Assembly: GCA_030638665.1 (NCBI GenBank)
Contig: DAOWEF010000002.1
Span: 1 to 9,532, forward strand
Reading direction: 5' to 3'
Source: Dehalococcoidia bacterium
Lineage (GTDB): Bacteria > Chloroflexota > Dehalococcoidia > E44-bin15
DNA: 9,532 nt
The translations under genes were made by a program, and so were the position numbers. The notes below the pieces were generated by a model. That model ran no database searches. It worked only from the letters and a program-made list of their open reading frames with translations, and was not told where the DNA came from. Positions 1 to 6,417 of this stretch are shown here, one piece after another. How positions within the stretch are numbered: the stretch's first letter is position 1; each line of letters begins with the position of its first letter.

Positions 1-135
1 CATTACGAGGACTCCTCCGACTTGCGAGAGTCCGATTTAGGCTGAAGCGTCCCCCGATAGATCGGGGTCGGGGGACTCGGCAATCGCTGGGATAGTATGC
101 CAATGTGGGGATTGCCGCGCTGTGCTCGCAATGAC
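1..135. repeat. Palindromic MITE/REP-like repeat element, left end cut by window
   Basis: The right end, CTCGCAATGAC (125-135), is the inverted partner of the window start: its reverse complement GTCATTGCGAG matches CATTACGAG at 1-9 with one mismatch, so the element probably begins about two bases outside the window. Nested perfect inverted repeats lie inside: GGACTC/GAGTCC (9-14 and 28-33), GTCCCCCGA/TCGGGGGAC (49-57 and 68-76), a competing CCCCGAT/ATCGGGG (52-58 and 61-67), and CGGCAATC/GATTGCCG (78-85 and 110-117). No protein is encoded. Ends of the type GTCATTGCGAG...CTCGCAATGAC recur as non-autonomous palindromic repeats in many bacterial genomes; that is remembered pattern knowledge, not a search result. 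Membership of a mobile family is inferred. Confidence 0.6.
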
Positions 136-200
136 TAAGGAAAGAGACTCTAGCAATAGGGGAATGTGTCACCCATCTATTCGAAGGAGTTCATTCGCAA

Positions 201-229
201 TTGCCTGGTAGGGCAGGGTCTGATATCAT
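201..229 (+). promoter_or_regulatory. Candidate sigma-70 promoter for the deacetylase-family gene
   Basis: TTGCCT (201-206, 4 of 6 consensus bases) and TATCAT (224-229, 5 of 6) are separated by exactly 17 bases. Transcription would begin near 236, giving a leader of about 130 bases. The -35 box overlaps the first GCAATTGCC copy (197-205), so a protein binding that sequence could block it. Such matches arise by chance fairly often, so the call is weak. Confidence 0.3.
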
Positions 230-284
230 AGTTTGACACTAAAGGTTTTTGGGCGAAAAACGCCGCGTCGAAGACAAAAAAGCA

Positions 285-308
285 GCAATTGCCTTTTTGG
301 GCAATTGC
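285..308 (+). promoter_or_regulatory. Perfect 9-bp inverted repeat in the leader (possible operator or RNA hairpin)
   Basis: GCAATTGCC (285-293) and GGCAATTGC (300-308) form a perfect 9-bp stem around the 6-base loop TTTTTG. Each arm is itself built on the palindrome GCAATTGC, so the site could be a tandem DNA operator as well as an RNA hairpin. No T-tract follows, so it is not a normal intrinsic terminator. A third copy lies at 197-205. The function is unknown. Confidence 0.4.
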
Positions 309-357
309 CTGAACGGTAGAGTTCAACACTCTGTAACGTAGCGCCGAGTGCGAAAAA

Positions 358-363
358 AAGGAG
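358..363 (+). promoter_or_regulatory. Ribosome binding site of the deacetylase-family gene
   Basis: AAGGAG (358-363) is a strong Shine-Dalgarno match. It stands only 3 bases before the ATG at 367 but 6 bases before the next codon, GTG at 370. The usual spacing therefore favours GTG 370, while ATG 367 remains possible. The two proteins differ by one residue. Confidence 0.65.
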
Positions 364-366
364 AGG

Positions 367-1404
367 ATGGTGAGCGTAGGATTGGTATATGACCCTGTCT
401 ACCTGGAGCACGACACCGGGCCCCACGTGGAGGTCGCGTCACGGCTGGCAAAGACCGTGGAGCACCTGGAGCAGACCGGGATTATGAAGCAGCTGGTCCG
501 GATTAGCCCCCGTGCCGCTACTATTGAAGAACTCTCCAGAGTGCACTCCCCGGGCTATATCTCTTATGTGGAGTCCTTCGCCCAGGGGGGCGGCGGTGCG
601 CTCGATCCCGATACCGTGGTCTCCCCCGCCTCCTACAATGCGGCACTTTACGCCGCCGGTGGCCTCATCGAGGCGGTTGATGCGGTGATGGCGGGGAAGG
701 TGAAGAGCGCCTTCGCCCTGGTCAGGCCCCCGGGGCATCACGCCGTGCGCTGGGAGGCTATGGGGTTCTGCCTGTTCAACAACGTCGCCGTCGCTGCCAG
801 GCATGCGATAGACAGCCACCGGCTGGAGCGCATCCTCATCGTTGACTTCGATGTCCATCATGGCAATGGGACCCAGGACGCCTTTTATGATGATCCCCAT
901 ATCCTCTACTTTTCCACCCACCAGTACCCCTTTTACCCCGGGAGCGGTCGTGTCGACGAGACCGGAGAAGGGGATGGTAAGGGGGCCACGGTGAATGTTC
1001 CCCTGCCTGCCTGGTGTGGCGATGAGGAATATCTGCGAGTGTATGATGAGGTGCTCGTACCGGTAGCGAGGCGCTTTCGGCCTCAGCTCATCCTGGTCTC
1101 AGCAGGCTATGACGCACACTGGCGCGACCAGATATCGCTGATGCAGTTAACCGTCACCGGATTCGCCAAGGTGGGACGCATACTGAAGGGGCTGGCCGAT
1201 GAGCTCTGCAATGAACGGCTCGTATTCACTCTGGAGGGGGGCTACAACCTCGATGCGCTTGCCACATCGATAAGGGCAACCCTGGATGTGCTCCTCGGCA
1301 GCCCTGATATCGTCGATCCCTTTGGCAAGCCTCCGCGGGCAAGCGGGGCACCGGATATAGAGGCACTTCTTCAGGTGGTAAAGGGTACTCACGGACTGGC
1401 CTAG
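367..1404 (+). CDS. Histone deacetylase-family zinc hydrolase (class II-like)
   Basis: The 345-residue product is a full-length single-domain member of the histone deacetylase / acetoin utilization / acetylpolyamine amidohydrolase superfamily, a cytoplasmic zinc enzyme that removes acetyl groups from lysine-like amines. All catalytic parts are visible: RPPGHHA at 120-126 with the charge-relay pair H124-H125, GFCLFNNVA at 133-141, the metal-binding [11 protein letters not shown] at 160-170 (D160, D162, H164), D249 in SAGYDAH, and the transition-state tyrosine Y293 in LEGGYN. The RPPGHHA and GFCLFNN signatures resemble bacterial class II HDAC homologues (HDAH-like). The true substrate in bacteria (protein acetyl-lysine, acetyl-CoA synthetase, polyamine or another acyl amine) cannot be read from sequence. 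It stands alone on the + strand and converges on the cation-exporter gene. No signal peptide or membrane segment is evident. Confidence 0.93.
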   Translation: MVSVGLVYDPVYLEHDTGPHVEVASRLAKTVEHLEQTGIMKQLVRISPRAATIEELSRVHSPGYISYVESFAQGGGGALDPDTVVSPASYNAALYAAGGLIEAVDAVMAGKVKSAFALVRPPGHHAVRWEAMGFCLFNNVAVAARHAIDSHRLERILIVDFDVHHGNGTQDAFYDDPHILYFSTHQYPFYPGSGRVDETGEGDGKGATVNVPLPAWCGDEEYLRVYDEVLVPVARRFRPQLILVSAGYDAHWRDQISLMQLTVTGFAKVGRILKGLADELCNERLVFTLEGGYNLDALATSIRATLDVLLGSPDIVDPFGKPPRASGAPDIEALLQVVKGTHGLA

Positions 1405-2318
1405 GGCCCTGGCGTTCTCTGGTCCAGGGGGCAGTTATCGGGGCAACTATCGCACTCCCTATCGCATGGCTCAACATGGATCGTCACGCAGGCACTGGAA
1501 AGCTTCGACTTGATGTCCTCCTCCAGGTGGTCACATAGCGTGTGTGCCCTCTCTACGCTGGCATCTCTAGCCATTATCATGTGTAGCTCGATGTAGCGCT
1601 CGCTTCCCGCCTTTCGGGTGCGCAGACTGTGGAAGCCCACCAGTTCCCCCATATGCTCTCTCATGGTGGATTCTATCAGCGCCTCCTCATCCTCGGGCAG
1701 CCTGACATCGATGAGGTGGGGAAATGATTTCCTTATCACGCCATAAGCCGTTTTCAGTATAAACAGAGCCACACCGATAGCAATGATGGGATCGAGAATA
1801 TAGAGCCCGCTTATGCGCACCGCAACCAACCCAGCCAAAACCCCTAACGCGGTGTAGACATCGGTGGCTAGATTTCGAGCGTTTGCCTCCAGCGCTGCCG
1901 AGTCTGTTTTCCTGGCTACCCGGAGCAGGTGGCGGGAAACGATGATGTTGACCACTATGCAGACCGCCATCACCACGATCCCTGCGGTCACATACTCGAT
2001 GGCCGCTCCCACTACGATTCTGTTTACCGCTTGGTAAAGGATGAAGGCAGCAGCGGCAAAGATCAGCCCACCCTGCACCACACCGCTAATGCTCTCCGCC
2101 TTCCCATGGCCAAAGGGATGCTCCCTATCAGCTGGCTTGCCTGCGAATCGCAGGCTGAAGAAGGTGACTAATGAGGCGAAAAGGTCAAGCAGGCTGTCTA
2201 TAGCCTGAGCAATGATGCTAACGCTCCCGCTAATTATGCCTACTGCTAGCTTAAGCAGGATCAGCAGAGCAATGGTGCCAATAGAAAGCCCGGCAGCGCC
2301 GGTTTTGGTGTGGAACAT
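1401..2318 (-). CDS. Cation diffusion facilitator (CDF) family metal exporter
   Basis: This 305-residue inner-membrane protein has the CDF plan: six membrane segments (about 10-29, 33-57, 80-98, 110-128, 150-168 and 172-190), then a cytoplasmic metal-sensing domain. Family members export Zn, Fe, Mn, Co or Cd in exchange for protons. TM2 carries D41 and D45 in AIDSLLD as in YiiP. The TM2-TM3 loop has D64, H67 and H71 before GKAES, again like YiiP. TM5 has N149 and D153 where Zn transporters usually have His and Asp, so the metal may not be zinc. The C-terminal domain keeps H230, H246, H259 and H281 as candidate ligands, then ends in a cysteine-rich tail (C285, C289, C292, C296). It is the last gene of the cca-secD-secF operon, 3 bases after secF, so it is probably translationally coupled. 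The specific metal is undetermined. Confidence 0.93.
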   Translation of the reverse strand: MFHTKTGAAGLSIGTIALLILLKLAVGIISGSVSIIAQAIDSLLDLFASLVTFFSLRFAGKPADREHPFGHGKAESISGVVQGGLIFAAAAFILYQAVNRIVVGAAIEYVTAGIVVMAVCIVVNIIVSRHLLRVARKTDSAALEANARNLATDVYTALGVLAGLVAVRISGLYILDPIIAIGVALFILKTAYGVIRKSFPHLIDVRLPEDEEALIESTMREHMGELVGFHSLRTRKAGSERYIELHMIMARDASVERAHTLCDHLEEDIKSKLSSACVTIHVEPCDRECDSCPDNCPLDQRTPGP

Positions 2319-2321
2319 GTA

Positions 2322-2330
2322 TCACCCCCC
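2322..2330 (-). promoter_or_regulatory. Ribosome binding site of the CDF gene, overlapping the secF stop
   Basis: On the minus strand GGGGGGTGA directly precedes TAC and the ATG at 2318. The last three bases of this G-rich Shine-Dalgarno stretch are the TGA stop of secF (2324-2322). Ribosomes ending on secF would sit on the start site of the exporter, which supports translational coupling and the chosen start. Confidence 0.6.
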
Positions 2331-3248
2331 GGCAGGTGCGCGCCTGGGGATTACGCGCCGGAAAAGCCTGCTAAAGGTCCCGCTTTCCCACACGACAAGC
2401 AGCTGGCTGGCAATGCAGATGGAGCTGTAGGTGCCGGCGATTACTCCGATGATGAGGACCAGGACGAAGTTATGGATGGTTGCCCCGCCCAAGAGGAGCA
2501 AAGCCAGCAGGACAAATAGAGTGGTTATGCTGGTGTTAAGGGAACGTCCCAGCGTTTCCATAATACTGCGGTTTACCGTGGTCTCGAGGGGGCTCCCCGG
2601 GCTCTTGAGCATATTCTCCCGGATGCGGTCGAAGACCACGATGGTATCATTCACGCTGTAGCCGATAACGATGAGCAAACCGGTGATGAACATAGCATCG
2701 ATCTCTATATCGAAGAGAACGCCCAGCACGGCGAAGACGCCGAGCACAATGAGTACATCGTGGACTAAAGCCACGATGGCGCCGACACCGAAGTGGAAAG
2801 GCTTCATCACCCTACGGAAGGCCCAGGTAACGTAGAGCAGGATACCGATGGCGGCTACGGAAACGGCGATGGCGGCATCCCCCTCGATCTCGCTGGCGAT
2901 GCTTCCCGAAACGCCATATACGTCTTTAATGGTAAGTGGTCCGAACCTCTCAGTCAGGGTGTCCTCTATGACAGCCTCTTCTTCTGCTGCCAGCCCTTTG
3001 GTGCGGATGATGAAGGCTTCGGCATCCTCGCTCCATTGAATAACGGCGTCATCGTGCCCCAGTTCGGCCATCTCCTCGCGGAGCTCCTCCTGAGCTACCT
3101 CCTGCTCGAAGCTTATAGTCATCATCGTGCCGCCGGTGAACTCTATACCCCTCTGGAGACCGGCGGAGAGCAGGAAAATGACCCCGATGAGGATAATGAT
3201 CCCCGAGAAGCGGAAATACCATTTTCTCTTGCCGACAAAATCAATCAT
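2322..3248 (-). CDS. secF: Protein translocase subunit SecF
   Basis: SecF pairs with SecD in the inner membrane and uses the proton-motive force to pull exported proteins off SecYEG. The 308-residue product is complete: TM1 at about 13-30, the family motif GIEFTGGT at 34-41, a small periplasmic domain (about 45-120), then five more membrane segments. The conserved TM4-TM5 block is present as GLLIVIGYSVNDT (190-202), with D201 at the position of the functionally important Asp, followed by VVFDRIREN (204-212) and SIMETLGRSLNTS (228-240). ALVHDV (160-165) and the C-terminal block IIGVIAGTYSSI (266-277) also match. It starts 9 bases after secD and ends 3 bases before the cation exporter. Its length is typical of stand-alone SecF. 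The Shine-Dalgarno sequence (GAGAG) is weak, which fits coupling to secD. Confidence 0.97.
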   Translation of the reverse strand: MIDFVGKRKWYFRFSGIIILIGVIFLLSAGLQRGIEFTGGTMMTISFEQEVAQEELREEMAELGHDDAVIQWSEDAEAFIIRTKGLAAEEEAVIEDTLTERFGPLTIKDVYGVSGSIASEIEGDAAIAVSVAAIGILLYVTWAFRRVMKPFHFGVGAIVALVHDVLIVLGVFAVLGVLFDIEIDAMFITGLLIVIGYSVNDTIVVFDRIRENMLKSPGSPLETTVNRSIMETLGRSLNTSITTLFVLLALLLLGGATIHNFVLVLIIGVIAGTYSSICIASQLLVVWESGTFSRLFRRVIPRRAPAGG

Positions 3249-3257
3249 TATCGTCTC

Positions 3258-4784
3258 TCACGGTCGAAATAGCGAACCTCTCCTTGCCAGCTGGGTGAAC
3301 ACAATAGTGCGCAGAAAACTTCTGGTAACCAATATTGCGGTGAGCATGCTTATGACAACTCCGATGCCCAGGGTAAGGGCAAAGCCCATGACCAGGGGCG
3401 CGGCTATGATTCTGCTGCCAAACCAGAAGAGGATGATGCAGGTAATGAGGGTGGAGAAATTGCCATCGCGAATCGCGGGCCAGGCGCGGTTAAAGCCTGC
3501 CTCAACGGCAGCCTTCAGGGTCTTTCCCAACCTCAGCTCCTCCTTCATCCTCTCGAAGATCAGGATATTGGCATCAATGGCCATCCCTATGGAGAGGATG
3601 AAGGCTGCGATGTGCGCCAGGGTGAGGGTAACAGGAACCATCTTGAAAATGGTGAGCATGATAGCGCCATAAATAAGCAAAGCAGCGCATGCCAGCACGC
3701 CGGGGAGACGATAGTAAAGGATCATGAACGCCAGCACCAGCGCCAGACCGATTATCCCGGCGATGAGGCTCCACCGCAGGGAGTCGGCACCAAGGGTGGC
3801 ATCGACACTCTGGATTACTGCCGGCTCGGGGTAAAACTCGTCCCCCTCCCAGTGCCCAAGCGGTAGGGGCAGCGCTCCGCCGTTCAGCTGGCTGGATAGT
3901 ATCCTCGCCTCATCATAGGTCAGACCCTCGATGATGCCAGTCGCGCCGATTTGGGATTGGACTGTCGGTGCCGAGATTATTTCGTTATCGAGAATGATGC
4001 CCAGAGGACCCCCTATAAGCCGTCCGGTGATCTGGGAGAAGAGCCTGGCCCCATCCTCGTTCCATTCGAAGCGCACTACGGGCTGGCCACTCTGCGGGTC
4101 TACATCAACGTAACTGTTGGGCAGGAGATACTTTCCAGTTAGATGTATCTCCCCCCCATCGATTGTCCCGGTGGCAGGGACCCAGGCACTCAGCGGCTCG
4201 CCAGGCTGATGGTCGGTAAACAGCGCGGAGTCGAGGGTGAGGATGTTGATTGACCCGTTGATGGCTATTATCTGCCTCGTTTCCCAGTTTTCCTTCTCAA
4301 TGGCCCCAACCGAACTGATACCAAGTACGCAGGTGTCATCTACTTCGAAGCCTGCGACATCGTTGACCGTAATCTGATTATCCCCCCCATTCGCTGCTTC
4401 TGCCAGAGTGGCGTCCACGCCTTTCTGCTCTCGAAAGTCCAGCTCCGCTACCGTGCCAACCAGCGACTTGGCCTCTTCCCAGCTGACCCCCGGTATCTGG
4501 ACGGAGATGCGGTCTTCGCCGATTATCTGGATAACGGGTTCGCTGACCCCATAGCGGTTGATCCGCTTCTCGATGATCCCCCGGGTCACCTCGATTGCAT
4601 CGCCCTCAGCGCCAGACGGAACATCAGTGAAGTCCGCCTCATATACCAGGTGAGTGCCCCCCCGAAGGTCAAGCCCCAGTGACATCCCCTCGCGACCCCC
4701 GACCTTGTCTATTGCCAGCATCGACACGGTGAAGGCAAACAGCAGGGCAATGCCCACCAGCGTTAGTTTTTGTCTTCTGCTCAT
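3258..4784 (-). CDS. secD: Protein translocase subunit SecD, with an apparent periplasmic insertion
   Basis: SecD is the partner of SecF in proton-driven completion of Sec export. The 508-residue product has TM1 at about 8-24, GLDLRGGTHLVYE (37-49), the P1 start IEKRINRYGV (71-80), SVQIPGV (94-100) and VAELDFR (112-118). After an unusual stretch (about 121-200) it resumes with WVPATG (201-206) and LTGKYL (215-220). Then come GILDN-type strands (262-269) and TLGADS (330-335). The membrane core has the family hallmark FILSIGMAIDANILIFERMK (395-414), with D404 in TM4, and RAIRD-like plus NFSTLIT sequences (433-448). Compact SecDs lack the inserted region as I recall them, which makes this protein long for a split SecD. 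It follows the nucleotidyltransferase by 23 bases and precedes secF by 9, in one operon. The ribosome site (CAGAGA) is weak. Confidence 0.97.
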   Translation of the reverse strand: MSRRQKLTLVGIALLFAFTVSMLAIDKVGGREGMSLGLDLRGGTHLVYEADFTDVPSGAEGDAIEVTRGIIEKRINRYGVSEPVIQIIGEDRISVQIPGVSWEEAKSLVGTVAELDFREQKGVDATLAEAANGGDNQITVNDVAGFEVDDTCVLGISSVGAIEKENWETRQIIAINGSINILTLDSALFTDHQPGEPLSAWVPATGTIDGGEIHLTGKYLLPNSYVDVDPQSGQPVVRFEWNEDGARLFSQITGRLIGGPLGIILDNEIISAPTVQSQIGATGIIEGLTYDEARILSSQLNGGALPLPLGHWEGDEFYPEPAVIQSVDATLGADSLRWSLIAGIIGLALVLAFMILYYRLPGVLACAALLIYGAIMLTIFKMVPVTLTLAHIAAFILSIGMAIDANILIFERMKEELRLGKTLKAAVEAGFNRAWPAIRDGNFSTLITCIILFWFGSRIIAAPLVMGFALTLGIGVVISMLTAILVTRSFLRTIVFTQLARRGSLFRP

Positions 4785-4807
4785 TCTCTGTTTCTAACCC
4801 TATTATG

Positions 4808-6271
4808 TCAACATTGCTTTGTATGTCGCTTTTGGATGAAGAGGAGCGCTTCTTCCCTGGTAGCGATCTCCCCGGCGGCCTGCGCCTCGCGCACCGCCTC
4901 CAGAAGCTGGCCGAGTTCCCGCCCGGGACTCATCCCCAGTACATCGATGAGGTCGTGACCGCTAATCAGCTTTGGCGGTGAAACGACGCTCTCCTCCCTG
5001 AAGCGCTGCTCCAGGACATAGGACATGCTCTGAGCGTGCCTGCACCATTCTTCAAGCTCTAGATTGGGGCCCCGCGTTGCCAGATGATCGGCAAGATTGA
5101 GGAAGATGGTATCGATGCCCACATCGCCTGTGTCCCTGAAGTAGCGGTAGATAGCGCGCCAGGTGGGGAGTTCCTCCTCGCCAGCCATTTGCCCCGGGCG
5201 AAGATGGTGCTCGATCATTTGGTGCACCATTTCTTTCTCCCGAACGCTGAACCTTAGTCGCTCCAAAATGCTTTGGGCAATAGCTGCCCCCTCCTTGGCG
5301 TGCCCAAAGAAGCGTGTCCTGCCCGTTTCCTCGATGGTCCTGGTCTGGGGCTTGGCTATATCGTGGAGCAGCCCGGCGAGCTTGAGCAGGGTCTTCCTCT
5401 TGTGACCGCTAGACACCTCCTCCTCGAAGTGCCCCTCCAGTGCCTGTGACCAGGGGGCAAAGGCCAGGATTTCATCGCTAAGGTATCCCGAGCCCTCGAT
5501 CCGGAGCAGGAACTCGATAGTGGCAACCGTCTCTATGGAATGCGCGAGTACATCCCAAAAGTGTTCCTTGGGCTGCTCCGCCCCCTTGGAGGGGGAAAGC
5601 TCAGGGAGGATCGCTAAAAGCAGGCCAAGCTCATCGAGCAAGCGAAGCCACTCGGCTGCCTTCGGGGCGGCAAGCAGGCGACAGAACTCATCGCGCACCC
5701 TCTCCGCGGCAACCTGCGTAATAAGCTGGTGATGACGCTCAATCTGTGCTCTGGTTTCATCAGCGAGTGAAAAGCCAAATTCCGCGGCGAGGCGCGGGCC
5801 GCGCAGCAAACGCGCCGGGTCTCGCCGGAAAGCCTCCTCGCTAATGGCGCGCACTACCCCGGCCTCTAGGTCTCGCTGCCCTCCGAAGGGATCGATGAGG
5901 GGAGCGCTGGGATCCGCTATTTCCCTCAGATTTATCGCAATGGCGTCTATGGTAAAGTCCCGCTGTGCCAGGTCTTCGTCGATGCTCCTGTGCATGGTGG
6001 CGAGATCGAGATGAAGAGGTTTTTTTTGCTCTCCCCACCCCTTCCCGCGGAGCACCACCCTGGCTATTTCGTTTTCCTGATCCAGAGGCACAAATGTACC
6101 CCCAAGGGCTTTGGCTACCTGGCGGGCCAGCTCCATAGCCTTTGCCCCGATGACAATATCGACATCGTCGCTGTCGCGCCCCATCAAGGTATCGCGCACG
6201 AAGCCACCGGTGAGGTAGGCCTCGACCGAGAGCGGTCTGAGAAGCTCCTGCACCTCGATTAAGACTTTCAT
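4808..6271 (-). CDS. cca: CCA tRNA nucleotidyltransferase / poly(A) polymerase family protein with HD domain
   Basis: From the ATG at 6271 the protein is 487 residues. It begins with a class II nucleotidyltransferase head: LTGGFVRD (20-27), the metal-binding DVD (D36, D38), RDFTID (104-109), DPFGGQRDL (127-135) and RDPARLLR (150-157). Next come the helical tRNA-binding parts and an HD phosphohydrolase domain with LLHD (H303, D304), FFGH (H324), IEHH (H355, H356) and LADH (D395). Class II enzymes add CCA, or just CC or A, to tRNA 3' ends; related ones polyadenylate RNA. The head plus HD layout fits a CCA-adding enzyme, but CC-adding, A-adding or PAP activity cannot be excluded. Longer starts exist at 6316 (ATG) and 6349 (TTG). 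I prefer 6271 because the family starts shortly before the GG-RD motif and AAAGGTGA lies upstream (11-base spacing). It heads the operon with secD, secF and the exporter. Confidence 0.88.
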   Translation of the reverse strand: MKVLIEVQELLRPLSVEAYLTGGFVRDTLMGRDSDDVDIVIGAKAMELARQVAKALGGTFVPLDQENEIARVVLRGKGWGEQKKPLHLDLATMHRSIDEDLAQRDFTIDAIAINLREIADPSAPLIDPFGGQRDLEAGVVRAISEEAFRRDPARLLRGPRLAAEFGFSLADETRAQIERHHQLITQVAAERVRDEFCRLLAAPKAAEWLRLLDELGLLLAILPELSPSKGAEQPKEHFWDVLAHSIETVATIEFLLRIEGSGYLSDEILAFAPWSQALEGHFEEEVSSGHKRKTLLKLAGLLHDIAKPQTRTIEETGRTRFFGHAKEGAAIAQSILERLRFSVREKEMVHQMIEHHLRPGQMAGEEELPTWRAIYRYFRDTGDVGIDTIFLNLADHLATRGPNLELEEWCRHAQSMSYVLEQRFREESVVSPPKLISGHDLIDVLGMSPGRELGQLLEAVREAQAAGEIATREEALLFIQKRHTKQC

Positions 6272-6417
6272 TATCTCTTTTTTCACCTTTTTCGCCCTAG
6301 AGCGCTTTATCCTCATCCACCGCAAACCCCTCAAAAAGTGTTTCGCCAAGTTCGAAGAAGCTATGCCTTCCTTATAGTAAAGCCACCGGTTTATAATAAT
6401 CCGCTTCGTAAAGTTCG
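6272..6417 (-). promoter_or_regulatory. Upstream region of the cca-secD-secF-exporter operon, promoter not resolved
   Basis: Because a terminator ends def at about 6418, the operon needs a promoter between there and 6271. AT-rich -10-like sequences are present on the minus strand (TATAAA at about 6396-6391 and TATAAG at about 6376-6371, each 5 of 6), but no good -35 box stands at the right distance from either. I infer a promoter in this stretch without fixing its position. AAAGGTGA at about 6290-6283 is the likely ribosome site for the start at 6271. Confidence 0.35.

Larger units (their letters stand above)
136..366. other. Non-coding leader upstream of the deacetylase-family gene
   Basis: No credible gene lies here. 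A 66-codon minus-strand reading frame at 226-426 runs into the deacetylase gene and shows no family motif. The stretch holds a weak sigma-70 promoter candidate (201-229), an isolated perfect TTGACA at 233-238 with no matching -10 box, three copies of GCAATTGCC, and short hairpins such as AGAGT/ACTCT (318-322 and 328-332). It most likely contains the promoter and 5' leader of the gene starting at 367. Confidence 0.55.

Noticed and set aside
233..238. TTGACA as the -35 box of the deacetylase promoter
   Set aside because: The hexamer is perfect, but nothing like TATAAT stands 16-18 bases downstream.
1..366. tRNA or other structured RNA gene in the left flank
   Set aside because: The inverted repeats do not form a cloverleaf and are better explained as a palindromic repeat element.
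226..426. Minus-strand 66-codon reading frame in front of the deacetylase gene
   Set aside because: It overlaps the real gene start, crosses repeat-like sequence and has no recognisable motif or ribosome site.
439..921. Minus-strand 160-codon reading frame inside the deacetylase gene
   Set aside because: It is fully antisense to a gene with clear catalytic motifs. The long open frame is a by-product of GC-rich codon use.
2319..2321. Metal riboswitch in front of the cation exporter
   Set aside because: The gap to secF is only 3 bases, so no leader RNA structure can exist there.
2793..3672. Plus-strand reading frames of 159 and 181 codons opposite secF and secD
   Set aside because: Both are antisense to unambiguous Sec genes and read as compositional shadows without domain patterns.
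6272..6349. Extended N terminus of the nucleotidyltransferase starting at TTG 6349 or ATG 6316
   Set aside because: The TTG has no ribosome site and the extra residues are basic and unlike the family. The 6316 ATG has only a loosely placed GAGGGG, so 6271 is the better start.
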